This document shows positions 33,005 through 41,560 of a DNA stretch of 48,284 nucleotides, one piece after another. The stretch lies in assembly GCF_005889745.1 (NCBI RefSeq), contig NZ_VCKZ01000011.1:1-48284 (forward strand). Reading direction: 5' to 3'. Made by a program: the position numbers and the translations under genes. The stretch's first letter is position 1. Every line of letters begins with the position of its first letter. This DNA comes from Actinomadura geliboluensis (lineage in GTDB: Bacteria; Actinomycetota; Actinomycetes; Streptosporangiales; Streptosporangiaceae). Under the pieces are notes generated by a model, which was not told the origin of the DNA, searched no databases, and saw nothing but the letters and a program-made list of their open reading frames with translations.

Positions 33005-35091
33005 GCGACGCCCTGTCGGTCTTCTCCGACCCGAAGTCGGTCGCCGTCGTCGGCGCCTCCCCCGACCCCGCCAAGTGGGGCCACTGGATCGCCCGCGGGG
33101 CCCTCCGCGGCGCCCACCGGCGGGACGTCCACCTCGTCAACGCCAAGGGCGCCACGATCGAGGGCGTCCAGTCGGCCCGGTCGCTCGGCGAGCTGCCGTC
33201 GGTGCCGGAGCTGGTCGTCCTCACCACCCCGGCGCGGACGATCCCCGCCGTCGTGGACGAGGCGCTCGCCCTGGGCGTCAAGGGGTTCCTCGGGATCACC
33301 GCCCACATCGACCTCGCCAACGGCGAGCCCGGGCTGGAGCGCCGGCTCGCCGACCGGATCCGCCGGGCCGGCGCCCGGATCGTCGGGCCGAACTGCCTCG
33401 GCCTGTACGACGCGGACGCCGAGCTGGAGCTCGCCTGGGGCACGTTCGTCCCGGGCGGCATCGCGATCGTGTCGCAGTCCGGGCAGCTCGGCCTGGAGAT
33501 CGCCGGGCTCGCGGCCCACGCGGGCCTCGGCGTCTCCCGGTTCGTCTCGGTCGGCAACCAGGTCGACGTCACCGCGGCCGACCTGCTCGCCGACCTCGTG
33601 GCGCACGAGGCGACCCGGACCGTCGTCCTCTACCTGGAGAGCTTCGGCGCGGGACGCGACCTCGTGGACGTCATGGCCCGGCTCCGCGCTGCGGGCAAGC
33701 GGGTCATCGTCCTCACGGTGGGCGCCAGCGACGCGAGCCGGGCCGCGGCCCGGTCGCACACCGGCGCGCTGACGGCGTCGACCGACGTCGTCGCGGCGGC
33801 CTGCCGGGCGGCCGGAGCCGTCCTCGTGGACACCCCCGCGCAGGCCATCGACCTCGCGCACCTGCTGGCCGGCGGCCCGCTCCCCGCCGGGGACCGCGTC
33901 GCGATCGTCAGCGACAGCGGCGGCCAGGGCGCCCTCGCCGCGGACGTGATGGCCCGCCACCGGCTCACCGTGCCCCGGCTCTCGGACGCGGCGCGGGCCG
34001 CCGTCTCCGCCCTGCTGCCCGAGGGCGCCGGGGCCGCCAACCCCATCGACCTCGCCGGAGCGGGCGAGCAGGACCTCGACACCTACGCGCGCATCGTCGA
34101 CGTGCTCCTGCGCAGCGGCGAGGTGGACGCGGTCGTGCTGTCGGGGTACTTCGGCTGCTACGGCGCCGACACCCCGACGCTCGTCGAGCGGGAGCTGGAG
34201 GTGGCCGCGTCGCTCGGGCTGTCGGCCGCCGAGCACGGGCGCCCGGTGCTCGCGCACAGCATGAGCCATGATTCGGAGGCGGTGCGGGAGCTGCGCGCCC
34301 GCTCCGTCCCCGCGCTGTTCACCATCGACGCGGTGGCGCGGTCGCTCGGGCTCGCGGTCGAACTCGTCCGCTCCGCACCGCCGGAGGACGCCGCGGGACC
34401 CGCCGCCCCCACCGCGCCGCTCGGCGGGGCGGGCGAGGCGCTTCCCTACCTCGCGGGACGCGACCTCCTCGCCGCCGCGGGCCTCGCCTACCCGCGCGCG
34501 GTCGCCGTCCGGACCCCGGCGGACGCCGCCGCGGCGGCGCAGGCCATGTCGGGTCCGTTCGTCCTCAAGGCCGGATGGCTGGAGCACAAGACGGAGGTCG
34601 GCGGAGTGGCGGTCGGCCTGACCGGCCCGGACGCCGTCGGCGCCGCCCTCACCGACATGGTCGCCCGGCTGGGCGAGGGCGACTACGTCCTTGAGGAGAT
34701 GGACGCCCGCACCGACGCCGTCGAACTCATCGTCGGCGCCCGCCGGGACGACGCCTTCGGACCCGTCGTCCTCGTCGGGATCGGCGGCGTCCAGGCCGAG
34801 GTGTACCGGGACGTCGCGCTCGCGCTCGCGCCCGTCGGCGCCGCCGAGGCCCGCCGCCTCGTGGAGTCGCTCGCCGGGCTGCCGCTGCTCACCGGGTTCC
34901 GCGGCCGCCCGGCCGTCGACCTCGACGCGGTCGCCGAGAGCGTCGCGGCCGTGTCCCGGCTCATCGCGGACGACCCCGGCGTCGCCGAATGCGAGGTCAA
35001 CCCGCTGCGCGCCGGGCCCGGCGGCGCGATCGCCGTCGACGCCCTCGTCCTCGCCGCCGCGCCGGCCCCCACCCCGACCACCGACCAGTGA
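33001..35091 (+). CDS. ADP-forming acyl-CoA ligase, fused subunits
   Basis: This enzyme activates a carboxylic acid to its CoA thioester with ATP to ADP (acetate-CoA ligase/ACS family), 696 residues. The alpha part (1-450) has the CoA-binding SVAVVGASPDPAKWG, SQSGQLG and the phospho-His loop RAAARSHTGALT; the beta part (about 480-690) has an ATP-grasp fold with FVLKAGWLEHKTEVGGV and EVNPL. Dedicated ADP-forming ligases in catabolic operons often act on unusual acids. It overlaps the acyl-CoA dehydrogenase by 4 bases and is followed by the SDR after eight bases. Confidence 0.93.
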   Translation: MSDALSVFSDPKSVAVVGASPDPAKWGHWIARGALRGAHRRDVHLVNAKGATIEGVQSARSLGELPSVPELVVLTTPARTIPAVVDEALALGVKGFLGITAHIDLANGEPGLERRLADRIRRAGARIVGPNCLGLYDADAELELAWGTFVPGGIAIVSQSGQLGLEIAGLAAHAGLGVSRFVSVGNQVDVTAADLLADLVAHEATRTVVLYLESFGAGRDLVDVMARLRAAGKRVIVLTVGASDASRAAARSHTGALTASTDVVAAACRAAGAVLVDTPAQAIDLAHLLAGGPLPAGDRVAIVSDSGGQGALAADVMARHRLTVPRLSDAARAAVSALLPEGAGAANPIDLAGAGEQDLDTYARIVDVLLRSGEVDAVVLSGYFGCYGADTPTLVERELEVAASLGLSAAEHGRPVLAHSMSHDSEAVRELRARSVPALFTIDAVARSLGLAVELVRSAPPEDAAGPAAPTAPLGGAGEALPYLAGRDLLAAAGLAYPRAVAVRTPADAAAAAQAMSGPFVLKAGWLEHKTEVGGVAVGLTGPDAVGAALTDMVARLGEGDYVLEEMDARTDAVELIVGARRDDAFGPVVLVGIGGVQAEVYRDVALALAPVGAAEARRLVESLAGLPLLTGFRGRPAVDLDAVAESVAAVSRLIADDPGVAECEVNPLRAGPGGAIAVDALVLAAAPAPTPTTDQ

Positions 35092-35099
35092 GGGAAGCC

Positions 35100-35909
35100 A
35101 TGATCGAGAAGTCTCCGCTCGCCGAGTTCGCCGGCCAGGTCGCCGTCGTCACCGGCGGCGGTTCGGGCATCGGCCGCGCCATCGCCGTCCGCTACGCCGC
35201 CGGTGGCGGGAACGTCGTCGTCATCGGCCGGCGCGCCGAGCCCCTGGCGGAGACCGCCCGCATGGCCGAGAGCCTCGGCGCCGAGGCCGCGGTCGTCACC
35301 TGCGACGTGCGCGACGCCGACGCGCTCACGGCCGCGATCGACGGCGTCGCGGCCGAGCACGGGCGCATCGACGCGATGGTGAACAACGCGGCGGGCAACT
35401 TCGTGTGCCCGGCCGAGGACCTCTCGCCCGGAGGCTGGCGCGCCGTCGTCGACATCGTCCTCAACGGCACCTTCTACGGCACCCGCGCCGCGGGCCGCCA
35501 CATGCTCGCCGCGGGCCGGGGCGCCATCCTCAACGTCATCGCCAGCTACGCCTGGCACGGGCACCCCGGGACCGTTCACAGCGCGGCGGCGAAGGGCGGC
35601 GTCCTCGCGATGACGCGCACCCTCGCCTCCGAGTGGGGCGGACGGGGAGTGCGGGTCAACTGCATCTCCCCGGGCCCCACCGAGACCGAGGGCGCCGGTG
35701 CCGCGCTGTGGCCGACCGAGGAGGACCGCCGCCGCGTGCTCGGCAGCGTCCCCGCGAACCGGTTCACCACCCCCGAGGAGGTGGCCGAGTCGGCGGCGTT
35801 CCTGCTCGACCCCCGGCGCGCCGCCTACATCACCGGCGACGTCCTGTCGGTGGACGGCGGCCAGTGGCTCGGCAAGGCCGTCTACTCCGACTCCTCGGCA
35901 CGGGCATGA
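35100..35909 (+). CDS. SDR-family 2,4-dienoyl-CoA reductase-like enzyme
   Basis: This NADP(H)-binding reductase of 269 residues starts with TGGGSGIGRA. The classical Y-x3-K is absent: the residue four before Lys165 is Ser161, and a Tyr lies 15 before it (Tyr150), with Asn100 in NNAAGNF. That Asn-Tyr-Ser-Lys layout is the one used by mitochondrial 2,4-dienoyl-CoA reductase (Asn148, Tyr199, Ser210, Lys214), as is VDIVLNGTF. So it probably reduces an unsaturated acyl-CoA rather than a ketone. ATG 35100 follows GAGGGAAGCC. It overlaps the aldehyde dehydrogenase by 4 bases. Confidence 0.88.
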   Translation: MIEKSPLAEFAGQVAVVTGGGSGIGRAIAVRYAAGGGNVVVIGRRAEPLAETARMAESLGAEAAVVTCDVRDADALTAAIDGVAAEHGRIDAMVNNAAGNFVCPAEDLSPGGWRAVVDIVLNGTFYGTRAAGRHMLAAGRGAILNVIASYAWHGHPGTVHSAAAKGGVLAMTRTLASEWGGRGVRVNCISPGPTETEGAGAALWPTEEDRRRVLGSVPANRFTTPEEVAESAAFLLDPRRAAYITGDVLSVDGGQWLGKAVYSDSSARA

Positions 35910-37351
35910 GCGCCCGGCAGGCCGGCCGCCCCGAATGGGCGCGGTCGGCGGTGTACATCGGCGGCCGGTGGCGGGAGGCGGCGGGCGGCCGGACCACGGA
36001 GGTCGAGAACCCGGCGACCGAGGCGCCGGTCGGGACCGCGGCCAATGCCGGGGCCGAGGACGCCGATGCCGCGGTGTCCGCCGCGGCGGCGGCCTTCCCG
36101 TCCTGGTCGGCCATGCCGCCGCGCGAGCGGCTGGCCGTGCTCGGACGCGTCCACACCGCCCTCGAACGCCGGCGGGACCTGCTCGTGGAGACGACCGTCG
36201 CCGAGATCGGCGCGCCGCTCCGCGTGGCCCGGGAGGCGCACATCGACACGGGACTGGACGTCCTGCGCGCCTACCTCGACGCCGCCGCGGACCTCGTCTG
36301 GGAGGAACGCGTCGGGAACTCGCTCGTCCTGCGCGAGGGGATCGGCGTCGCCGCCTGCGTCACCCCGTGGAACTACCCCTTCTACCAGGTCCTCGCCAAG
36401 ATCGGCGGCGCCCTCGTCGCCGGCGCCGCCGTCGTGCTCAAACCGGCCGAGCTGACGCCGCTGTCGGCGTACCTGCTCACCGACGCGATCGACGAGGCCG
36501 GGGTCCCGCCGGGGGTCTTCAACCTCGTCCCCGGCCCGGGACGGGTCGTCGGGGAGGCCCTCGCGGGCCACCCGGACGTGGACGCGATCTCCTTCACCGG
36601 CTCCACCCAGGTCGGCGCCCGCGTCGCGGCCGTCGCCGCCGCGGGCATCAAACGCGTCAGCCTCGAACTCGGCGGCAAGTCCGCAAGCGTCATCCTCCCC
36701 GGAGCCGACCTTGAGACGGCCGTGCGCGCGTCCGTCGACGCGGCCATGCTCAACTCCGGGCAGACCTGCACGGCCTGGACCCGGCTCCTCGTGCCGCGCG
36801 CGGACCTCGACTCCGCGCTGCGCCTCGCCGCCGCGCGCGCCGACGCGCTCGTCGTCGGCGACCCGGCCCGTTCCGAGACCGACCTCGGGCCGGTCGCGTC
36901 GGCGGCCCAGCGGCGGACCGTCGCGGGCTTCATCGAGCGGGCCGAGGCCGCCGGCGCGCGGATCGCCACCGGCGGCGCGGAGCGCCCGGCGGGACTGCCG
37001 CGCGGCCACTACGTGCGCCCGACCGTCGTCACCGACGTCGCGCCCGACGCGGAGATCGTCCAGGAGGAGGTGTTCGGGCCCGTCCTGACCGTCCAGCCCT
37101 ACGACGGCGTCGAGGAGGCGGTCGCGCTCGCCAACGGCACGCCCTACGGGCTGGCCGGCGCCGTGTGGGGGCCGGACCGGGACGCGGCCGTCGCCGTCGC
37201 CCGCCGCCTGCGCACCGGCCAGGTCGACGTCAACGGCGGTGCCTTCAACCCGGCGGCGCCCTTCGGCGGCTACGGCCGTTCCGGCAACGGCCGCGAGCTG
37301 GGCCGCTGGGGGATCGAGGAGTTCCTGGAGACCAAGGCGCTGCAACTGTGA
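35906..37351 (+). CDS. Aldehyde dehydrogenase
   Basis: This NAD(P)+-dependent enzyme oxidises an aldehyde to a carboxylic acid, 481 residues, normal length. Key features: TPWNYPFYQ, general base Glu in ELGGKSA, nucleophile Cys in NSGQTCTAWTR, and EEVFGPVL near residue 390. It is the natural next step after the upstream ThDP decarboxylase, and its acid product would suit the ligase in the same operon. Substrate chain unknown. Confidence 0.94.
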   Translation: MSARQAGRPEWARSAVYIGGRWREAAGGRTTEVENPATEAPVGTAANAGAEDADAAVSAAAAAFPSWSAMPPRERLAVLGRVHTALERRRDLLVETTVAEIGAPLRVAREAHIDTGLDVLRAYLDAAADLVWEERVGNSLVLREGIGVAACVTPWNYPFYQVLAKIGGALVAGAAVVLKPAELTPLSAYLLTDAIDEAGVPPGVFNLVPGPGRVVGEALAGHPDVDAISFTGSTQVGARVAAVAAAGIKRVSLELGGKSASVILPGADLETAVRASVDAAMLNSGQTCTAWTRLLVPRADLDSALRLAAARADALVVGDPARSETDLGPVASAAQRRTVAGFIERAEAAGARIATGGAERPAGLPRGHYVRPTVVTDVAPDAEIVQEEVFGPVLTVQPYDGVEEAVALANGTPYGLAGAVWGPDRDAAVAVARRLRTGQVDVNGGAFNPAAPFGGYGRSGNGRELGRWGIEEFLETKALQL

Positions 37352-37357
37352 CCGCCC

Positions 37358-38293
37358 GTGTCCGCCCGGCGTGACGTCCGGCTGACGCTCGCGGGCGGCG
37401 TGCTCGTGGCCGTCACCGCGGTGTGGGGCTCGACCTTCCCCATCTCCAAGGACCTCCTCACCCGGCTGCCGGTCCCGGACTTCCTGGCGCTCCGGTTCCT
37501 CACGGCCGCGCTCGTCGTCGGGCTCGTGCGCCCGGCGGCGGTCCTGCGCGCGGGCTGGCGCGTCGTCGGCGTGGGCGCCGGGCTCGGGCTCGCGTACTTC
37601 ACCGGCCAGTACCTGCAGTTCGTCGGGCTCAAGCACACCGCGCCGACCGTGTCGGCCTTCGTCGTGTCCATGTACGTGGTGTTCACGCCGCTCCTGGCCT
37701 GCCTGTTCGCGCGTAAGCCGCCGTCCGTCCGGACGAGCGCCGCGACGCTTCTCGCCACCGGAGGCGTCGCGGCCATGTCCCTGCGGGGCTTCTCCCTCGG
37801 CTGGGGCGAGATGCTCACGCTCTTCGCCGCCCTGCTGTACGCCGTCCACATCCTCGCCCTCGGACGCTGGTCGCAGGCACGAACCGCCTACGCGCTCGCC
37901 GTCGTGCAACTGGGGACCATGGGGTTCGCCTTCCTCGCCGTCGCTTCCGTCGACGGGGTGCAACTGCCGGAGTCCCGGGACGTCCCGGCCTTCCTCTATC
38001 TGGCGATCGTCGCCGGCGGCATCGCGCTGCTCGGGCAGACCTGGGCCCAGGCCCACCTCCCGGCGTCGACGGTCTCGATCACCATGGTCCTGGAGCCGGT
38101 GTGGGCCGGCGTCATCGGCCTGTCCGTCTTCGGTGAGCGCCTTGACGCGCGGATCGTCCTCGGCGGGATGCTCATCCTCTCCGCACTGGTCGTGATCAAC
38201 GCGCGCGGCTCCGACGGCGTCCGGCGCTCCAGATGGCGAAGACGCGCGGCCGACCTGGATCGTCCAGCGAATACTCGGGTCGGCGCGGGGTAG
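37358..38293 (+). CDS. EamA/DMT-family transporter
   Basis: This is a membrane protein of 311 residues with about ten helices and two EamA repeats (VWGSTFPISKDLL near residue 23; AQAHLPASTVSITMVLEPVWAG near residue 230). Members export amino acids or other small metabolites. GTG 37358 follows the aldehyde dehydrogenase stop by six bases, so it ends the operon begun at 31838. The last 30 residues are basic and lie beyond the final helix. Could remove a toxic intermediate. Confidence 0.88.
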   Translation: MSARRDVRLTLAGGVLVAVTAVWGSTFPISKDLLTRLPVPDFLALRFLTAALVVGLVRPAAVLRAGWRVVGVGAGLGLAYFTGQYLQFVGLKHTAPTVSAFVVSMYVVFTPLLACLFARKPPSVRTSAATLLATGGVAAMSLRGFSLGWGEMLTLFAALLYAVHILALGRWSQARTAYALAVVQLGTMGFAFLAVASVDGVQLPESRDVPAFLYLAIVAGGIALLGQTWAQAHLPASTVSITMVLEPVWAGVIGLSVFGERLDARIVLGGMLILSALVVINARGSDGVRRSRWRRRAADLDRPANTRVGAG

Positions 38294-38358
38294 CAGCCGC
38301 CTGTGGCGGTACCTGATCTTGGCTCTGCCGCACCCGCATCTGGGAGGGACGACGGACC

Positions 38359-38913
38359 ATGACCGCCACCGGCCGTACCGGCGCCACATCCATGCCGGCC
38401 AGCCTGCAGTTGCCCGGTATCACGCTGGGTGTCGGCCTCGGCGGCTTCGTCGACGGCATCCTGCTGCACCAGCTCCTCCAGTGGCACCACATGCTCAGCA
38501 GCACCGACACCGCCCGGATCGGGGTGAAGTACTACGACCCCCACACGGTCTCCGGGCTGGAGATGAACACGCTGTGGGACGGCTTGTTCCATGTGGTGTG
38601 CTGGCTGGCAGTGCTCGCCGGGCTGTCCATCCTGTACTCACGGGTCACTCATCGGCGCCGCCGGGTGTGGACCTCCCAGGTGCTGTGGGGATGGGTGCTG
38701 GTCGGCTGGGGCCTGTTCAACGTCGTCGAAGGCGTCGTCGACCACCAGATCCTCGGCATCCACCACGTGCACGGCGGCCCGCTCCAGATCTGGTGGGACG
38801 TCGGCTTCCTGCTCCTGGGCGCGGTGCTGGTGGCCGTCGGATGGCTGGTGCAGCGCACCGGCACACCGTTCGACCCCGAGCCCGATGCCTCCTTCCGGCC
38901 GTGGAGCCCGTGA
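38359..38913 (+). CDS. DUF2243 membrane protein
   Basis: This is a 184-residue membrane protein with four predicted helices. It begins with GFVDGILLHQLLQWHHML, the signature of DUF2243, and contains further histidines (VVDHQILGIHHVHG) that suggest metal or haem binding. The family has no proven role but commonly sits beside a CtaG-type gene, as here (stop and start overlap as TGATG). Confidence 0.88.
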   Translation: MTATGRTGATSMPASLQLPGITLGVGLGGFVDGILLHQLLQWHHMLSSTDTARIGVKYYDPHTVSGLEMNTLWDGLFHVVCWLAVLAGLSILYSRVTHRRRRVWTSQVLWGWVLVGWGLFNVVEGVVDHQILGIHHVHGGPLQIWWDVGFLLLGAVLVAVGWLVQRTGTPFDPEPDASFRPWSP

Positions 38914-39800
38914 TGCACCATCACCCGACGCCGGCGCACCACGGCGGGGGATGGGGCACCGTGCTCGCGGTGGCCGGCGTGGTCGCCCTCGCGATCGCCT
39001 ACGTGCTGCTGGCCCACCGCGGACCCGGCAGGAAGGCCGGCTCCCGGGACGGGTGGCGCACGGCGATGTTCCTCACCGGATGCACCCTGTTGGCGGTGGC
39101 GCTCCTTCCGCCGATCGCTCCGTGGGCGCACGAGGACTTCCGCGGTCACATGCTCCAGCACATGCTGCTCGGAATGTACGCGCCGCTGGCCCTTGTCCTG
39201 GGCGCCCCGATCACCGTGCTCTTGCGTGCGCTGCCCACCGACTGGGCCAGGGACCTGACCGGCGTACTGCGCAGTAGGCCGATGAGGGTCTTGGCCCACC
39301 CCATCATCGCGCTGACGCTCAGTACCGGCAGTCTGGCGGTGCTGTACTTCACCCCGCTGTACGACGCCACGACCACCCGTCCGGCGTTGCACTGGCTGAT
39401 GCATGCGCACTTCGTGCTCTCGGGATTCCTGTTCGCGTGGGTCATCGCCGGGCCCGATCCCGCGCCTTCACGGCCCCGGGTCAACGCGCGGCTGCTCGTC
39501 CTCGGCGCCGCCATCGCCCTGCACGCCGTCATCGCCCAGCTCATGTACGGCGGGTTCCTCATCGACGTGCACGCCCCCATCGCCGAAGTCCGCGGCGGCG
39601 CGGAGATCATGTACTACGGCGGAGACATCGCCGAACTCCTGCTCGCCGCCGCCCTCGTCGCCACCTGGCGCCCCGCCCGCCGTGCCGCCGCCGTCCGGCG
39701 GAGCCCATGGCGCGTTTCCGGCGGGCCCGCCCCGGCGGCGTCGCGGCTCAGGCCCGAGTGGGATGCCATTCGAACATCAGGATCGTGGCGTCGTCGGTGA
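38913..39800 (+). CDS. ctaG: CtaG-family cytochrome c oxidase assembly protein
   Basis: This is a membrane protein of 295 residues with about seven helices of the Caa3-CtaG family, involved in copper/haem handling for cytochrome oxidase in Bacillus relatives. Diagnostic segments are HMLQHMLLGMYAPLALVLG, the MHAHFVLSGFLFAWVIAG block and a His-rich N-terminus (HHHPTPAHH) that could bind copper. The start overlaps DUF2243 by one base. The 3' end runs 53 bases into the convergent phosphatase gene. No oxidase subunit is nearby. Confidence 0.88.
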   Translation: MHHHPTPAHHGGGWGTVLAVAGVVALAIAYVLLAHRGPGRKAGSRDGWRTAMFLTGCTLLAVALLPPIAPWAHEDFRGHMLQHMLLGMYAPLALVLGAPITVLLRALPTDWARDLTGVLRSRPMRVLAHPIIALTLSTGSLAVLYFTPLYDATTTRPALHWLMHAHFVLSGFLFAWVIAGPDPAPSRPRVNARLLVLGAAIALHAVIAQLMYGGFLIDVHAPIAEVRGGAEIMYYGGDIAELLLAAALVATWRPARRAAAVRRSPWRVSGGPAPAASRLRPEWDAIRTSGSWRRR

Positions 39801-40965
39801 GACGGCCGTCCTGGTAGGCCATGATGTTGTTGACCAGGCGGCGGAGCGCCTCCGGGGCGGGCTCTCCGGCGGCGATGGCGCGGATGATGAAGTCGGTGAA
39901 GCGCTCCTGACCGAAACGCGTGCCGTCGGGCGCCTCGGCCTCGGTGACGCCGTCGGTGTAGAGCAGGACCCGGTCACCCGGCTGGAGCTGGACGGTGTCG
40001 ACCCGCCACGCGGGCCCGCCGGAGTCGCCGGTCAGCTGGCGGGCGGGGCCGAGCGGCAGCTGCGGTTCCCGGTCGAGGGCACCCGGCAGCAGGTTCTGCT
40101 CGCGCAGCAGCAGCGGGGACGGGTGACCGCAGTTGATCCAGGTCAGTGCCCCGCTGGCGAGGTTGAGATGGGCGAAGACCCCGGTGATGTAGCGGTCGGG
40201 GAACCAGGTGTCGAGGTTCTGGTCGACGGTGGTGACGATCTCCTGCAGGGACCCGCTGCTGCTGCGGCGCACGTTCCGGCAGCTGGCCATGGCGACCGTG
40301 GAGGTCAGCCCCGACAGCAGGTCGTGGCCCATGGAGTCCAGGACGGTGATGTGCAGTTCCCCGCCGATCAGCGAGTGGTCGAAGGCGTCGCCGCCCAGAT
40401 CGTAGGCGGGCTCCAGGACGGCGCTCGAGGTGACCTGCTCGGTCCCCATCGTGCGCGGCGGCAGGTAGGCCCACGCCATCTCCGCTTCCAGTTTCAGCGA
40501 CGCGCTGCGCTGGAGCCGGGAGTAGGCGTCGCTGTGGCCGCCCTTCCCGATCACGGCCAGGGCCAGCAGCGACGCCAGCGTCCGGCAGACCCGCAGGGTG
40601 GCCTGATCGAGCGTGTCGGTCCGCACTTCCAGGACGCCGATGCGGTCCATGCCGTCGTTCATCGGCAGCCACAACTGGAGCCCGCCGGAGCGGTGCTCGG
40701 CCGCCTGCAGCTGGCCGGTGCGGTAGGTCCGGCCGGCCTCGGTGGCGTCCACCTCCAGCCGCAGGGACGGCTGGTCGGGCCCCTCCGGCAGCGAGACCAG
40801 GGTGTTCTGGCGGAGGTCGGACAGATAGATGGTGATCGCCCGGACGCCCAGGTCGGCCGCGTACGCGTTGAACAGCGACGGCAGCCGGTCCGGCGACACG
40901 AAGTGCATCTTCTCCAGCAGCAGGAGCAGGGTCTTCTCCTGCCCCCGGCCGGCTTCGGCCTCCAT
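39748..40965 (-). CDS. GAF-PP2C (SpoIIE-like) protein phosphatase
   Basis: This is a soluble serine phosphatase of 405 residues. A GAF-like sensor (about 20-170) precedes a PP2C/SpoIIE domain with the metal-binding pattern EPAYDLGGDAFDHSL, DSMGHDLLSGL, LLYTDGVTEA and RLTDDATIL. Such enzymes dephosphorylate STAS anti-anti-sigma factors. ATG 40965 has AGGGG six bases upstream; GTGs upstream near 41028 are alternatives adding about 20 residues. There is no kinase or STAS neighbour, so it acts on an unlinked partner. Confidence 0.9.
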   Translation of the reverse strand: MEAEAGRGQEKTLLLLLEKMHFVSPDRLPSLFNAYAADLGVRAITIYLSDLRQNTLVSLPEGPDQPSLRLEVDATEAGRTYRTGQLQAAEHRSGGLQLWLPMNDGMDRIGVLEVRTDTLDQATLRVCRTLASLLALAVIGKGGHSDAYSRLQRSASLKLEAEMAWAYLPPRTMGTEQVTSSAVLEPAYDLGGDAFDHSLIGGELHITVLDSMGHDLLSGLTSTVAMASCRNVRRSSSGSLQEIVTTVDQNLDTWFPDRYITGVFAHLNLASGALTWINCGHPSPLLLREQNLLPGALDREPQLPLGPARQLTGDSGGPAWRVDTVQLQPGDRVLLYTDGVTEAEAPDGTRFGQERFTDFIIRAIAAGEPAPEALRRLVNNIMAYQDGRLTDDATILMFEWHPTRA

Positions 40966-41117
40966 GCAATGCCCCTGGGTCGTGGTGTGCACCCGGCGAA
41001 TCAACGAGCCGTCGTGCGACACGGACACTCTGCCCTCTTCCGGCACACCCGACCCACGATCGAGCTTTCCTTGCCCAATCCGAGACCAGTAACCGACCCT
41101 CTCGTTCCCCAGTGGAG

Positions 41118-41483
41118 TCAGGCCGAGGCCGGGGTCGGCAGGGCGAACAGACCCGACAGGCGGGTCAGCCTGTCCGGTACCACCCGGTAGTACACCCACG
41201 TGCCGCGCCGCTCGCCCTCGATGAGCCCGGTCTGGCGCAGCACCTTCAGGTGGTGGGAGATGGTCGGCGCGGTGAGGTCGAACGCGCCGGTCAGGTCGCA
41301 CACGCACGCCTCGTCGCCGTCCACCGAGGCGATCATGTTCAGCAGGCGCAGCCGCACCGGGTCGGACAGGGCCTTGAAGACCTTGGCCAGTTCGGCGGCC
41401 TCCGCCTCGCTCAATGCCGAATCGCTCAGCGGCGCGCAGCAGGCGGGGGCCGTCACGTCTTCGAGGTCCAGCAACTTAGACAT
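41118..41483 (-). CDS. arsR: ArsR-family arsenic-type repressor
   Basis: This is a 121-residue winged-helix metalloid sensor. It has Cys15-Cys16 (PACCAPL) and a DEACVCDL pair at Cys60/Cys62, followed by LTAPTISHHLKVLRQTGLI as recognition helix. A Cys15/Cys16 pair plus a Cys in the core matches the As(III) site described for the Corynebacterium glutamicum ArsR1, so arsenite/antimonite is the likely signal. ATG 41483 is chosen; an upstream in-frame start exists but is not conserved. It is divergent from the Cys-tailed flavoprotein gene. Confidence 0.9.
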   Translation of the reverse strand: MSKLLDLEDVTAPACCAPLSDSALSEAEAAELAKVFKALSDPVRLRLLNMIASVDGDEACVCDLTGAFDLTAPTISHHLKVLRQTGLIEGERRGTWVYYRVVPDRLTRLSGLFALPTPASA

Positions 41484-41492
41484 GCATCTAAT

Positions 41493-41522
41493 TTGACATC
41501 CATCGATCCAGCGATGCAAACT
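41493..41522 (+). promoter_or_regulatory. Divergent ars promoter with candidate operator
   Basis: TTGACA (41493-41498) and CAAACT (41517-41522), 18 bases apart, could drive the flavoprotein gene. In the spacer CATCG (41501-41505) and CGATG (41512-41516) form an inverted repeat, and the wider pair TGCATC (41483-41488)/GATGCA (41513-41518) reaches the arsR start. A repressor here would control both genes. Confidence 0.5.
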
Positions 41523-41560
41523 GGCTCCTGCTTAGACGAGTATCGAAACAAGGGGCTGCC

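Noticed and set aside
32887..34587. Long minus-strand open frame opposite the acyl-CoA ligase
   Set aside because: Shadow of the ligase; no motif and charged low-complexity composition.
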